64,000 nt of DNA, taken from the NCBI GenBank assembly GCA_028287465.1, contig JAQBPO010000092.1, forward strand, positions 58,973 to 122,972. The letters run 5' to 3'. The notes beneath the pieces were generated by a model that was given only the letters and a program-made list of their open reading frames with translations, was not told where the DNA came from and did not search any database. Shown here one piece after another: positions 17,361 through 26,393 of this stretch. Numbering within the stretch: position 1 is the first letter of the stretch; each line of letters opens with the position of its first letter. The translations under genes and the position numbers were made by a program. This DNA is from Fibrobacterota bacterium. Its GTDB lineage: Bacteria > Fibrobacterota > Fibrobacteria > UBA11236.

Positions 17361-17726
17361 ATGTCCTCGAAGTGCCTGGACGCCGACGTACTGACCCGCA
17401 TCAAGCAGCAACGATCCGAAGCGTTCCTGATGAAGCTCATCGATCTGTTCCTCAAGGACGGACCCATGCGCATCCAGGAAGCGTGGGACGCGGGCAAGGC
17501 GAAGGACCTCAAGAAGGTCGCTCTCTCCTCCCATATCCTGCGCTGCCTTGCGGACAATATCGGCGCGCTTTCCATCCGCGACCTGGCCGCGGCCGCGGAA
17601 ATCGCGTCCTCCGGCAAGGAGTCCTCCGTCTACCTTTCGCACATCCTTTTCGATTTGGATATCGCCTTCGCCGAAACCAGGTCCTGCCTGTTGATCGCCC
17701 GGCAAGGGATGTCGGAGAACCATTGA
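17361..17726 (+). CDS. Hpt-domain phosphotransfer protein
   Basis: The start at 17361 follows GGGGGAG and gives 121 residues forming one Hpt-like four-helix domain. The phosphotransfer segment SHILRCLADNIGA keeps the histidine (H58) and the GA end of the Hpt signature, while Lys-Gly is replaced by Arg-Cys. It may pass phosphate to or from one of the receiver domains of the upstream cyclase; that pairing is inferred from position. Its stop overlaps the next start (TGATG), indicating translational coupling. Confidence 0.72.
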   Translation: MSSKCLDADVLTRIKQQRSEAFLMKLIDLFLKDGPMRIQEAWDAGKAKDLKKVALSSHILRCLADNIGALSIRDLAAAAEIASSGKESSVYLSHILFDLDIAFAETRSCLLIARQGMSENH

Positions 17727-18556
17727 TGGACGCATTGATCGATAAGGGCCCGTGGATCCTTTCCATCCTGGCCGTTGCGCAATTCTGGATCTGGTTCCTG
17801 CTGCGCCGATCGCGGGGGAAGGCCCAGGTCGAAATCTACGAAAGCGGTTCGGTGGAGGTCGGGTTCGACGCCAACGGTCCCCTGATAGCGCTGGCCGGCG
17901 TGCTTCGGCCGCTTGCCCGCGAAGTGTTCGTGCAATCGATCGAGGTCGCCCTGGTTTCGGAAAGGGACAAGGCCAAGCGCGAGTTCCGTTGGATCGCCTT
18001 CAAGCCCAATTTCCTCCTCCCCCTGGCGGGAGCGAAGGCTTGGGAGATGCCCCACCCTTTCCTGGTCACGCCTGGGGATACGCGGAAATACAATATCGTT
18101 TTCCATGACGTGGAAGCCTTCCAGCAGGTCAAAGGGATCCTGCAATCCTATTACCACAATTGGCGCGAAACCGAGAGGCGGATCACGGAATGGCGGCAGC
18201 GCCGCGGCGGATCGGGTTTGGCCGGGATCGCGAGCGGGGACGTCAAGGGCGAGCACGACGACCTCATCGCCGAGTTCAAGAAGCAGGAAGCCTGCGTGTC
18301 GGCGTATACCGATCTGGATCAGAAATGCTATTGGGAACAGGGAAGTTACGGTCTCACGGTAAAGGTCGTGACCGAAGGCGGGACCGGGGACTATACAAAG
18401 TCCTTCCGTTTCACCCTCGGTAAAATCGACTCCAAAATGCTGAAGGGCAATTGCGTCACCATGCTGGACGAGCCCATCGCTGCCACCATGGGGCGCGTCC
18501 AGGTGCCTTGCCGGGTCGTCCAATCCGAATACGGCGCGGGTCCGGCCCGCGGCTGA
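17726..18556 (+). CDS. Membrane-anchored hypothetical protein coupled to Hpt gene
   Basis: The 276-residue protein starts with a single transmembrane segment (about residues 8-25, rich in Trp, Ile and Leu) followed by basic RRSRGK, so the rest should be cytoplasmic. The soluble part is beta-rich with a helical middle (about 130-175, rich in Arg, Glu and Gln). I do not recognise a family. Overlap with the Hpt gene by one base of TGATG suggests equal expression, and a role at the membrane end of the signalling cluster is inference from that alone. Confidence 0.7.
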   Translation: MDALIDKGPWILSILAVAQFWIWFLLRRSRGKAQVEIYESGSVEVGFDANGPLIALAGVLRPLAREVFVQSIEVALVSERDKAKREFRWIAFKPNFLLPLAGAKAWEMPHPFLVTPGDTRKYNIVFHDVEAFQQVKGILQSYYHNWRETERRITEWRQRRGGSGLAGIASGDVKGEHDDLIAEFKKQEACVSAYTDLDQKCYWEQGSYGLTVKVVTEGGTGDYTKSFRFTLGKIDSKMLKGNCVTMLDEPIAATMGRVQVPCRVVQSEYGAGPARG

Positions 18557-18690
18557 AGGGCCCGGTCGCCTTTCCGTCAATCCCTCTGACGATCCGGCAA
18601 CCCCTCGGACTCATGTCGATTTATCCGACGAAAGCGCAACAAATGGGGCATTCAGTCCCGAAGCGCCCGGGAAACAGGGGGAAGGATCGC

Positions 18691-18720
18691 TTGGCGCGTT
18701 TTGAGGCCATGGAGTATATT
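18691..18720 (+). promoter_or_regulatory. Candidate promoter for M23 peptidase gene
   Basis: TTGGCG (18691-18696), an 18-base spacer and TATATT (18715-18720) predict transcription starting near 18727, leaving a leader of about 130 bases before the ATG at 18858. The 301-base gap 18557-18857 holds no other feature I can support. Confidence 0.45.
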
Positions 18721-18857
18721 GATACTACCGGGAAACAAAGCCCCGGTATTTTCCAAGGCCCGGGCGGATCGGATTTCCACCAGGGCGGATAATCAGAATC
18801 CATCATATCGAAAGAAATCGGGCGCCGGAAACGGGGTACCGCGCCTGGAGGACTGCC

Positions 18858-20177
18858 ATGGATCGGGATAAAATGAAAAGACTGATGATCCTCGCAGGCG
18901 TCCTGATGCTTTTCACCGGGTGCCGGGAATCGAAGGAAACCGCCCTGGCGCAAAGCCGACCTCAAGTTCCGCAAATTGCTTACGACACCCTTTCGAGCCG
19001 CATCAAGGTGGGCGAGAGTTTCAATTCCATCGCCCGCAACCTGGGGCTTCCCGAATCCCAGGCTTCCTCCCTGCTTTCGGGCATCAAGGACAACTTCCGC
19101 TTCAAGCTTTACGCCGGCCAATCCTACAAGGTTATCTTCCGCGTTACGGGGGAGGGCCGCGCCCTGCATGCCTTCATCCTGGATGATCGCTTCTCCGATC
19201 GGAAGCATGTTCTCTCCATGCCTGAAGCCCCTGTCGAAGGGCCGCTTGCCGCCGCCTCCCTTTCAAAGGGTCCGGCCGCCGCCATTCCGGCCCGGGCCAA
19301 GCTCGTCTACGATGTGGTGGATATACCCATCCGCACGGATACGGTGTCGGTCAACGGCGCCTTGAGCAGCAATCTCTACGAGGCCTTCATGTCCCGCGGG
19401 GAGAACGGGGCGCTCATCCAGCAAGTGACCAAGGTATTCGCCTGGGATCTGGATTTCTTCAAGGATCCCCGCGTCGGCGACGAGTTCAGCCTGCTGGTGG
19501 AAAAGAAATACGGCGAGGACGGGACCTTCCGGGGCTACGGCCGCCTGCTGTCCGCCAAATACGTGAACCGCGGCAAGGATTACTTCGGAATCTTCTATAA
19601 GGGCAATTACTTCAGCCATGAGGGCCGCAGCATGGAGAAGATGCTGATGAAGGCGCCCCTGAATTTCGCCCGCGTCTCTTCCGGTTTCTCCGCGGCCCGC
19701 CTGCACCCTGTTCTCGGCGTCACCAGGCCCCATTGGGGAATCGATTATGCCGGTCCCAAGAACACCAAGATCCTTGCGGCCGGCGACGGCACCGTGGAAT
19801 ATTCCAAATGGGTGAACGGGTACGGCAAGACCATCAAGATCCGCCATAACGGCGTCTACAACACCTACTACGCCCACCTGAACGGGTACGGGCCGGGCAT
19901 CGGGGCCGGGCATCGCGTCAAGCAGGGCGACGTGATCGGGTACATGGGGATGACGGGCCTGGCAACGGGCGTGCACCTGGATTACCGGGTTGAATACAAC
20001 GGTCGATACATCAATCCGGCTTCGCTCAAGATGGAATCCAAGCAAGGCGTGGAAAAGACCGAATGGAAGGACTTCTGCGATAACCGGGATCTCCTCCTCA
20101 CACGCATGTCCACCTCCGAGTTCAAGCATTTCGCCAGCGTTACCCCGGTTTCCCAAGCGGCCACCAGGGCCTTCTGA
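18858..20177 (+). CDS. M23-family peptidoglycan endopeptidase, lipoprotein
   Basis: The 439-residue protein starts after GGAGG. Its signal peptide ends in the lipobox LFTGC (Cys22), so it should be an envelope lipoprotein. Residues about 40-110 resemble a LysM/OapA-like wall-binding module (VGESFNSIARNLGL, LYAGQSYKVIF). The C-terminal part is a lytic M23 domain: HWGIDY supplies the His and Asp zinc ligands, and YYAHLNGYG is typical. The usual HxH motif reads HLDYRV, with Asp in place of the second histidine, which would change a zinc ligand. The likely role is cleavage of peptide crosslinks during wall growth, as in MepM-type enzymes. Confidence 0.88.
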   Translation: MDRDKMKRLMILAGVLMLFTGCRESKETALAQSRPQVPQIAYDTLSSRIKVGESFNSIARNLGLPESQASSLLSGIKDNFRFKLYAGQSYKVIFRVTGEGRALHAFILDDRFSDRKHVLSMPEAPVEGPLAAASLSKGPAAAIPARAKLVYDVVDIPIRTDTVSVNGALSSNLYEAFMSRGENGALIQQVTKVFAWDLDFFKDPRVGDEFSLLVEKKYGEDGTFRGYGRLLSAKYVNRGKDYFGIFYKGNYFSHEGRSMEKMLMKAPLNFARVSSGFSAARLHPVLGVTRPHWGIDYAGPKNTKILAAGDGTVEYSKWVNGYGKTIKIRHNGVYNTYYAHLNGYGPGIGAGHRVKQGDVIGYMGMTGLATGVHLDYRVEYNGRYINPASLKMESKQGVEKTEWKDFCDNRDLLLTRMSTSEFKHFASVTPVSQAATRAF

Positions 20178-20312
20178 GCCCCTCTCCGCCATCCTTCCGT
20201 ACCGCCCAACCCCACGAACCCAGATGCAGGCTTGCCATCCCGGGGCGGATTGGCTCTATTTCCGGTGGGCCGGGACCTTTCCGTTCCGCCGCCCGCCAAA
20301 CCGGAGATCCTG

Positions 20313-20909
20313 ATGCCCGCACCCAAGAAGACCGCAGCCCCCGCCAAGGCGGTCAAACCTGTCGTCAAAACCGCCGCCAAATCCGTTGAAAAGGGAATCG
20401 CCAAAACACCCGCAAAAGCTTCGGAGGCCGCTCCCGCCGTGGACAAGTCCTACGGGCCCAAGCCCGGCTCCAAGGCCCCGGCCTTCAAGCTTTCCGACGA
20501 TTCCGGAAAGACCGTTTCCCTCTCGGATTTCAAGGGCAAGAAGGTCATCCTCTATTTCTATCCCAAGGACAGCACTCCCGGTTGCACCACGGAGTCCTGC
20601 GATTTCCGGGACAACCTGAACCGATTCGCCAAATCCGGCGCGGCCGTTCTCGGCGTCAGCGCGGACTCGGTGGATTCCCATCGCAGGTTCAAGGAAAAGC
20701 AGGGGCTGAATTTCCCGCTCTTGAGCGACCCGGATCACAAGGCGCTCGACGCGTACGGCGTATGGCAGGAAAAATCCCTGTATGGGCGCAGGTTCATGGG
20801 CATCGTGAGGACCACCTTCGTCATCGACGAAGAGGGCAAGATCGCCCGCGTTTTCCCCAAGGTGAAGGTGGGCGGGCATGTGGACGAAGTCCTGGCCGCC
20901 CTGAAATAG
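20313..20909 (+). CDS. bcp: Bcp/PrxQ-type peroxiredoxin with Lys/Ala/Pro-rich N-terminal extension
   Basis: From the ATG at 20313 the protein has 198 residues. Residues about 50-198 form a PrxQ/Bcp thiol peroxidase: [10 protein letters not shown] holds the peroxidatic Cys91 and, five residues on, the likely resolving Cys96; FPLLSDPD and TTFVIDEEG are typical. It should reduce hydroperoxides with thioredoxin. Residues 1-45 are a low-complexity tail of Lys, Ala, Pro and Thr resembling histone-H1-like or HU C-terminal tails, absent from ordinary Bcp proteins, and suggest nucleic-acid or surface attachment. An in-frame ATG at 20232 is less likely. Confidence 0.92.
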   Translation: MPAPKKTAAPAKAVKPVVKTAAKSVEKGIAKTPAKASEAAPAVDKSYGPKPGSKAPAFKLSDDSGKTVSLSDFKGKKVILYFYPKDSTPGCTTESCDFRDNLNRFAKSGAAVLGVSADSVDSHRRFKEKQGLNFPLLSDPDHKALDAYGVWQEKSLYGRRFMGIVRTTFVIDEEGKIARVFPKVKVGGHVDEVLAALK

Positions 20910-21105
20910 CCCGGAAACCCGGGCCAAGGCCCCAATCGGATCGGCGATCCCGCCGCGGACCTGAGTATCCGGACTCCGGATCCCGGGCCACTCTATATCT
21001 TATCGTATGCCCGGGGTAAAGCCGGGCTGTGGGGGCGGCGAATTGCCGGAGACGATACCATCACCATCCCGGAGCGGAAGTCCAGGGCCATCGTTCCTGG
21101 CGGTC

Positions 21106-23292
21106 ATGGCAGCGAGGCTATCCGTTCTCGCGGCCGCTGCCGCCTGGCTGATCGCCGCATTGCCCGCGCTGGCCCCGGCCCAGGAATACCTGGCGCTGAA
21201 GGCCCGACTCTTCGATCATGACTACGGCGATTTCGACGGGGAGTTTTCCGCGACCTCGTCGGGTTGCCCTTTCGATTCCCACAAGATCGTGACCGGCATG
21301 GTGCAGGATACCCTCGTCTACGACGCGGCCAGGGGAGGGAAAATCCCTTTGCCCGGAGCCGTGGATCTGTGCTCGAAGAACCTCGGGAAATGGTTCGATC
21401 CCGCGCAGTCCCGCCGCGCCGCTTGCGGGAACCTCTTCTTCAAGAACGTGGGCGCGCCCGGCAAACCCGTTTGGAAACTGGACGACCCGGCGTTCTTCCC
21501 CATGGATGGATCAAGCCCCCAGAAGGAATGGGCCTTGCCCGACGGCGCCAAGCTTACGAACGATTACGCCTACTGCATGGAGGTCAATGCCGCGCTCACG
21601 TATCGCGGCGGGGAGTCCATGACCTTCCGCGGGGACGACGACCTGTGGGTCTATCTGGACAATCGCCTGGCCGTGGACCAGGGCGGCATCCACTTCGCCC
21701 AAGAGGGAACGACCTGGCTGGACTCCCTGCCCTTCCTGAAAGGCAAGCAGGGCAGGACCATGGATCTGGACGTTTTCTATTGCAGCCGCCGGCCCGCCAC
21801 GGCCGTGTTCGGCATGCAGACGGACGTCGAGCTCAAGCCGGTTTCCGTGAAGAATATCCGCATCGTGGACAGCCTGGGCGCGGATTTGGCGGCGAAGGAT
21901 ATCATCCTCGGCAAGACCCGGGTCTGCGCGCGCGCGGAATACCAGGATCCCGGCGAAGAGATGTGCGCGAATTACCGGTCTCCTCCCGATCTCGGCTTCC
22001 TGTCCGCGGATTGGGACCTGAACGGACGGACCTTGTCCATGGAAGGCGGTCAGGCCTGCCTGGATCTGGACCCCGCGCTCTTCGCCAATAATACCCGCAT
22101 CAATCTCACCGCCAAGGCGGAAGCGCATACCAGCCGCATTTCGCTTACCCTTGTCCGCGTGGCCCGTCCCCGGGAAGGACGCCTGCTCGGCGATGGTCGC
22201 GCCGAAGCGGTGGAGGTGGTCCTGGATACCTCCGGCGGCCCCGCGCCCGACGGTCTCGAGGTGGGATTCGATTTCGCCGGGTCCAGGCGTTTCGTTCGGG
22301 CGCTTCCGGATGCGGCCGATCCGTGGTTGCTCAAAGGCCCCATGGGGGCCGATCAGCCGGGTCCTTTCGGCGTTACGGGATTCCCCAAGGTGCCCGCCAC
22401 CACCCGGCAGACGGTGTATACCCGGATAGCGGAAAAGACCGTCGATCTCCGGGACGGGGTGAGCCCCATCCTTTCCGAAGCCTGGTTCCGCTGGAGCCCG
22501 TTGAACGGACAGCCGGCGCAGCTGGATCTGCGCGTTTCGGAAACCATCGCGGGCGCCGGGGATTCCCTGGCCAAGCGGCTTATGTGGAAGCGTTCGGGTG
22601 CCCCGATGGCGGATCCGCCCGATGCGGGAACCCAAGGCGCCCAAGCCCGCGAGGACCGGTTCCTCCTCTCCATGCCGGAATCCACGGCACGGGCGCTACG
22701 GCCGGGGGACAGCGTCTCCCTCTCTCCGGCCGCGCTGGATAGGGAAGGGAACCCCGCCCGCCCGCATTTCGTCCCCTTGCTGTTCCCGCGTAATCTTGAG
22801 GTTACGGTAGGCCCATTGCGCATCAGGGAGAATCCCGTGCGCGGAACCGCCTTCGAGCCTTCCCGATCCGTGCCCGCCTTGGTGCCCGTGTCCGCGGGCG
22901 GGGAAGCGCTTATCGGCGGCGCCCCGGAAGCCCGGCTGGCGGCGGCGCATGGGCCGGTACTGGAATTCCCGGCCCTCGTTCCGATCACCAGGATCCGCTT
23001 GGGCTTCCACGATCACTTGGGCGGATTCGTGAACGCGGTCGACAGGACATTCACTTCCGGGGAATGGGAGGCCATGCGCGCAGCCAGCCCGGGGGATACG
23101 ACCTGGGTGCGGTTGATGTGGTACCCGGTTTCAGGGAACGGCGCCAGGCTGGGGACCGGGGCCTATATCGTACAGGGCCGGCTCTGGACCAAGGCGGGGT
23201 CCTTCGCGACCGGACCGGACGGGGAAACGGTGGAAGCCGGGGCGGCCTCCATCCTCATCCGACCAAGGTTGTTCGGTTACCTGCGGGAGTAG
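21106..23292 (+). CDS. Fibro-slime domain-containing secreted protein
   Basis: From 21106 the protein has 728 residues and opens with a clear signal peptide (hydrophobic Leu/Ala stretch ending in PAQ near residue 27); an upstream in-frame ATG at 21007 would add 33 residues. Residues about 28-260 match the fibro-slime (TIGR02148, PA14-like) domain: YLALKARLFDHDYGDFDGEF at the start, FRGDDDLWVYLDNRLAVDQG in the middle and MDLDVFYCSRRP at its end. The remaining ~460 residues are beta-rich, perhaps Ig-like, and unassigned. Fibro-slime domains occur in extracellular proteins of Fibrobacter and slime moulds and are thought to bind carbohydrate. No Shine-Dalgarno is obvious. Confidence 0.85.
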   Translation: MAARLSVLAAAAAWLIAALPALAPAQEYLALKARLFDHDYGDFDGEFSATSSGCPFDSHKIVTGMVQDTLVYDAARGGKIPLPGAVDLCSKNLGKWFDPAQSRRAACGNLFFKNVGAPGKPVWKLDDPAFFPMDGSSPQKEWALPDGAKLTNDYAYCMEVNAALTYRGGESMTFRGDDDLWVYLDNRLAVDQGGIHFAQEGTTWLDSLPFLKGKQGRTMDLDVFYCSRRPATAVFGMQTDVELKPVSVKNIRIVDSLGADLAAKDIILGKTRVCARAEYQDPGEEMCANYRSPPDLGFLSADWDLNGRTLSMEGGQACLDLDPALFANNTRINLTAKAEAHTSRISLTLVRVARPREGRLLGDGRAEAVEVVLDTSGGPAPDGLEVGFDFAGSRRFVRALPDAADPWLLKGPMGADQPGPFGVTGFPKVPATTRQTVYTRIAEKTVDLRDGVSPILSEAWFRWSPLNGQPAQLDLRVSETIAGAGDSLAKRLMWKRSGAPMADPPDAGTQGAQAREDRFLLSMPESTARALRPGDSVSLSPAALDREGNPARPHFVPLLFPRNLEVTVGPLRIRENPVRGTAFEPSRSVPALVPVSAGGEALIGGAPEARLAAAHGPVLEFPALVPITRIRLGFHDHLGGFVNAVDRTFTSGEWEAMRAASPGDTTWVRLMWYPVSGNGARLGTGAYIVQGRLWTKAGSFATGPDGETVEAGAASILIRPRLFGYLRE

Positions 23293-23328
23293 GGGACTGG
23301 ACGTTTCCGGACGGGAAACCCGCGGGAC

Positions 23329-24075
23329 CTACTCGACCCAGATGAGATCGGCTTCGCTCCAATCCGTGGGGGGGAATTCCTGCGCGGTGGACAAGGACTC
23401 CGCGGCGGAATAGATCTTGGAGTCGGCGGCCAGGGCCTTGACCTCGTAACGGCCCGCCGCCAGGCGCGCCATCGAGAAGGAACCATCGCTCCCGACCTTG
23501 GCGGAGTAGGGGGATCCGGGGATGAAAACGTATTTCAATCCCAGCTCCAGGCCCTTGGGGCCGATGGAACCGCGGAGGTTGAGAACCGGCAGGATCGGGA
23601 TGGGAGCGGCTTCCAGGCTGCCCTTCGCGTCGGGCTGGAGGACCGATCCGCCTTGGCGGCGCAGGAACCGGAACGCGCCTTTCGCGCCTTTCACCATGAG
23701 GAAATCCCCCAGGTAGGCCTCGGCGGCGGGGGCGCTGGCGACGAGGTTGAATTCCACCGTATCCTTGCCGGGCCATGGCGTGCCGCGCGCTTGGGCCGCC
23801 AGCATGGCCGCGAACAGGACCGAGTCGCGGATGCCCACGGACGTCCCCGCGGGTATGGCCCGTTCCAATAAGGGAAGGGAATCCTTGACGGGATTCTGGT
23901 ACCGGGCGAACACGCGGATCCCACCGTCCCCGAAAGGCCGACCGAGCGTATCCAGCAGGGACACCTTGATGGCCGGATTCTCTACATCATCATAACCGCC
24001 CGCCAGGTTTTTGCCTTTGGAGCAGAACGCGCAGAACAGGGCCAATAGAGCGCAACCGGCGCGGGGGAACCTCAT
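23329..24075 (-). CDS. Envelope protein coupled to TIGR02147 gene, hypothetical
   Basis: The 248-residue protein has a hydrophobic N-terminus with cysteines (CALLALFCAFC) that looks like a lipoprotein signal, although the lipobox is imperfect because Phe precedes the last Cys. The mature part reads as carboxypeptidase-regulatory-like or Ig-like beta domains: a strand segment IKVSLLDTLGRPFGDGGIRV near the start and SVGSDG/GRYEVKALAADS-type strands near the end. Its ATG overlaps the stop of the TIGR02147 gene by four bases. The pair forms a two-gene operon, and the link of cytoplasmic regulator-like protein to exported protein is seen here but not explained. The family is not recognised. Confidence 0.7.
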   Translation of the reverse strand: MRFPRAGCALLALFCAFCSKGKNLAGGYDDVENPAIKVSLLDTLGRPFGDGGIRVFARYQNPVKDSLPLLERAIPAGTSVGIRDSVLFAAMLAAQARGTPWPGKDTVEFNLVASAPAAEAYLGDFLMVKGAKGAFRFLRRQGGSVLQPDAKGSLEAAPIPILPVLNLRGSIGPKGLELGLKYVFIPGSPYSAKVGSDGSFSMARLAAGRYEVKALAADSKIYSAAESLSTAQEFPPTDWSEADLIWVE

Positions 24076-24941
24076 GGCCGCCCCGCGGATCCGGAGGCCT
24101 TATCCGCAAGGCTGTAGTTCGGGAAGAATTGCAGGCCCAGGGTATAGATCCTGTCTTCGCCCTTATCCGCGCCCACCAGGGATTTCACCTCTTCCCGGAA
24201 TACGCGGATCTTCTCCTTGAGGGCCTGGTATCCCTGCCCGGAAATGTAGACGGTCATGGCGCTGTACTCCCGTTCGGAGGGCGGGACATGGTTGAAAACG
24301 TCCTGGGCCAGGCGCAGCATCTCCAGGATCCGAAGCTTGCCGACGAAGTCCTTGTTCTCCCGTTCGGTGGCGATATTGGGATCCCTAAGGGCATAGCCGT
24401 TGGCGGTCTTCCGGATCATGCCCAGCTGCAAAAGCAGCTTGACGGCCTCTTCCACCTCCTTGGCCGGGATCCGGGGGAACACGCGTTTGCCGATCGCGGC
24501 CGGATTGGATTCCTTCTGATCGATCCCGAAATAGGCCCGGACGATCGAATTCTGCCAGCGGGAATAATATTCGTAACCTTCCTTGTCGATGATGCGCGCC
24601 TTGGACTTGGCGTACTTGGCGAGCTCGGAATAGACGTGCTGCTTGCCTTCCGGATCCTTGGACTGGCTGAACTGGACCAGAAGGCCGAAATACTTGATCT
24701 CGGCCGTGGGCAGTTTCAAGGCCTTGGCGATCCGGAACTGGATGTCCTGGGTGAGGTTCCGCTTCCCCGCGATCACCTTGGAGAAGAAGCTGGAGTTGGA
24801 TAGCGGCAGTCCCGCCTTCAACGCGAAGGCGCGCAAGGAGAAATTGGCGTCGATGAGCCTCCTCGCGGTGAGGTAATCGGAAAGGTACCTGCGGTAGTCC
24901 AGGTATTCGAATACGGAAGGCAGCGACGGCTTGGCTTGCAT
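24072..24941 (-). CDS. TIGR02147 family protein (DUF4423-like, putative regulator)
   Basis: The start at 24941 gives 289 residues and has GGAGG immediately upstream; the open frame runs much further upstream but that part lies antisense to the next gene. The protein matches the TIGR02147 family expanded in Fibrobacter: FEYLDYRRYLSDYL at the N-terminus, a helix-turn-helix-like region (SLRAFALKAG ... FFSKVIAGKRNL, about residues 30-60), a central YYSRWQNSIVRAYF segment, a winged-helix-like LLLQLGMIRKTANGYAL, and the C-terminal EREYSAMTVYIS region. It is probably a DNA-binding regulator, but targets are unknown. Confidence 0.88.
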   Translation of the reverse strand: MQAKPSLPSVFEYLDYRRYLSDYLTARRLIDANFSLRAFALKAGLPLSNSSFFSKVIAGKRNLTQDIQFRIAKALKLPTAEIKYFGLLVQFSQSKDPEGKQHVYSELAKYAKSKARIIDKEGYEYYSRWQNSIVRAYFGIDQKESNPAAIGKRVFPRIPAKEVEEAVKLLLQLGMIRKTANGYALRDPNIATERENKDFVGKLRILEMLRLAQDVFNHVPPSEREYSAMTVYISGQGYQALKEKIRVFREEVKSLVGADKGEDRIYTLGLQFFPNYSLADKASGSAGRP

Positions 24942-25106
24942 GTCCTCCACAAATATACCCCATCCCTCCCCGGAAAGGCACGCACGCATCGGGGAATCCC
25001 GTGCCGGCTTGCGGTCATTTTGACCTAGGTAATTGCGGGCCGCCGGTCCCCGCTCCCGGGCCGCGCCCTTAGATTCCATGGCGGTACGGTACGGGAGGGG
25101 AATGCG

Positions 25107-26393
25107 ATGAATTGGAACCTTGGACTCCTTGTGGAATTGGCGGCCGTCCTGGCCTTGGGCGCGGCCATGCCCGCGCGGGCCCAGGCGGATTTCACGCCGC
25201 CCCTGTCCGGCGCGGCCCTGGGGCAATGGCAGGTCCAGGGCGAGTATTACGGGACCATCGCCGGAGGAGGCGCCCTGGGCGCCTGGCTCATCGCCACCGG
25301 CAACGATAACTATACCGTGGTATTCCTCCCGGGGGGGCTTCTGAGCCTTCCAGGCAAGCCTTATGGGGGCTGGGTCCAGGCCGGGTGGAACCGCTCCACC
25401 TTCAGCGGGAGCGCCGCTTTGTCCGGAACCGCCTATTCCGTCGCCACTACGAGCAATTACAAGGCGGCCTCCATTTCCGGGAGCGGCGAAGCGCGGGTCC
25501 TGAGCGGGACCACGCCCACCGGCGCGGCGTTCACCTTGAACCGCGTGGTGCGCAACAGCCCTACCCACAACCTGAAGCCCGATCCCTCCTGGGGCGCGGC
25601 GAACCTGTGGTTCGACTCCGCCACGGGCCAAGCGGATCTGGCCAAGTGGGCCACCAAGGACAATACCGTCCAGCTCAGCCGCAAATACCTCTATCGCGGG
25701 GTGCAGACCGCCGCGTCCCATGGGGCCGGCCTTCTGCATATCGAATTCCAGGGCTGCTTCAATCCCACCGCCACGGGCCAGGGACGGGCCAATAGCGGCG
25801 TCTACCTGCAAAGCCATTACGAGGCCCAGGTCCTGGACTCCTTCGGAAACTCCGGAGCCACGGATGAATTCGGGGCCGTCTATACCGTAAAGGCGCCCGC
25901 GGTCAATGCCGCCCTGCCCCCGTTGACCTGGCATACCTACGACATCTACTTCACGCCCAGGACCTCCGGTTCCGCCGGGGACGCGGCCGGCGCGGCCCTC
26001 ATGACCATCTACGCCAACGGCGTGCTGACCCAGGACGCCACTCCCGTAACGGGCGTGACCACCGCCGGCGTGGGAGGCAACCTGTTGGTGCCGGCGCCAT
26101 TGTATCTCCAGAACCACGGCAACGAAGTCGTATTCAACAATATCTGGTTCATCCCGAACGCCACCGTATCCTCGCTTCCGTATGCGAAGGTGTTGAGCGC
26201 CGTGGTCGGGATCCGGAACGAGGGCATCAGTCCGCTCCGCGACGCCAAGTCGAGCTCCTTCCTGGGAATGGCCGGCCTCGATGGGCTGGACAGGTTGCCC
26301 GGCCTGGGCCGCGGGTTCGATCTGTCGGGAAGGGAATTCCCTTCCGATGCCGCGGTCCCCGCCATCCAGCCCGCCGTATTCACCCGCCCATGA
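25107..26393 (+). CDS. Secreted DUF1080 (3-keto-disaccharide hydrolase-like) protein
   Basis: The 428-residue protein follows a good Shine-Dalgarno (GGGAGGGG) and begins with a signal peptide ending AQA near residue 27. The C-terminal half matches the DUF1080 concanavalin-like fold: the LLHIEFQGCF strand, GRANSGVYLQSHYEAQVLDS, and LTWHTYDIYFTPR followed by MTIYANGV. Some DUF1080 proteins hydrolyse 3-keto-glycosides, others bind carbohydrate. It shares a 4-base ATGA overlap with a beta-barrel gene, and a sugar-dehydrogenase-like gene follows, which favours a carbohydrate role. Confidence 0.83.
   Translation: MNWNLGLLVELAAVLALGAAMPARAQADFTPPLSGAALGQWQVQGEYYGTIAGGGALGAWLIATGNDNYTVVFLPGGLLSLPGKPYGGWVQAGWNRSTFSGSAALSGTAYSVATTSNYKAASISGSGEARVLSGTTPTGAAFTLNRVVRNSPTHNLKPDPSWGAANLWFDSATGQADLAKWATKDNTVQLSRKYLYRGVQTAASHGAGLLHIEFQGCFNPTATGQGRANSGVYLQSHYEAQVLDSFGNSGATDEFGAVYTVKAPAVNAALPPLTWHTYDIYFTPRTSGSAGDAAGAALMTIYANGVLTQDATPVTGVTTAGVGGNLLVPAPLYLQNHGNEVVFNNIWFIPNATVSSLPYAKVLSAVVGIRNEGISPLRDAKSSSFLGMAGLDGLDRLPGLGRGFDLSGREFPSDAAVPAIQPAVFTRP

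Noticed and set aside
24942..26117. N-terminal extension of the TIGR02147 frame
   Set aside because: It is antisense to the DUF1080 gene and the family start with GGAGG fits 24941.
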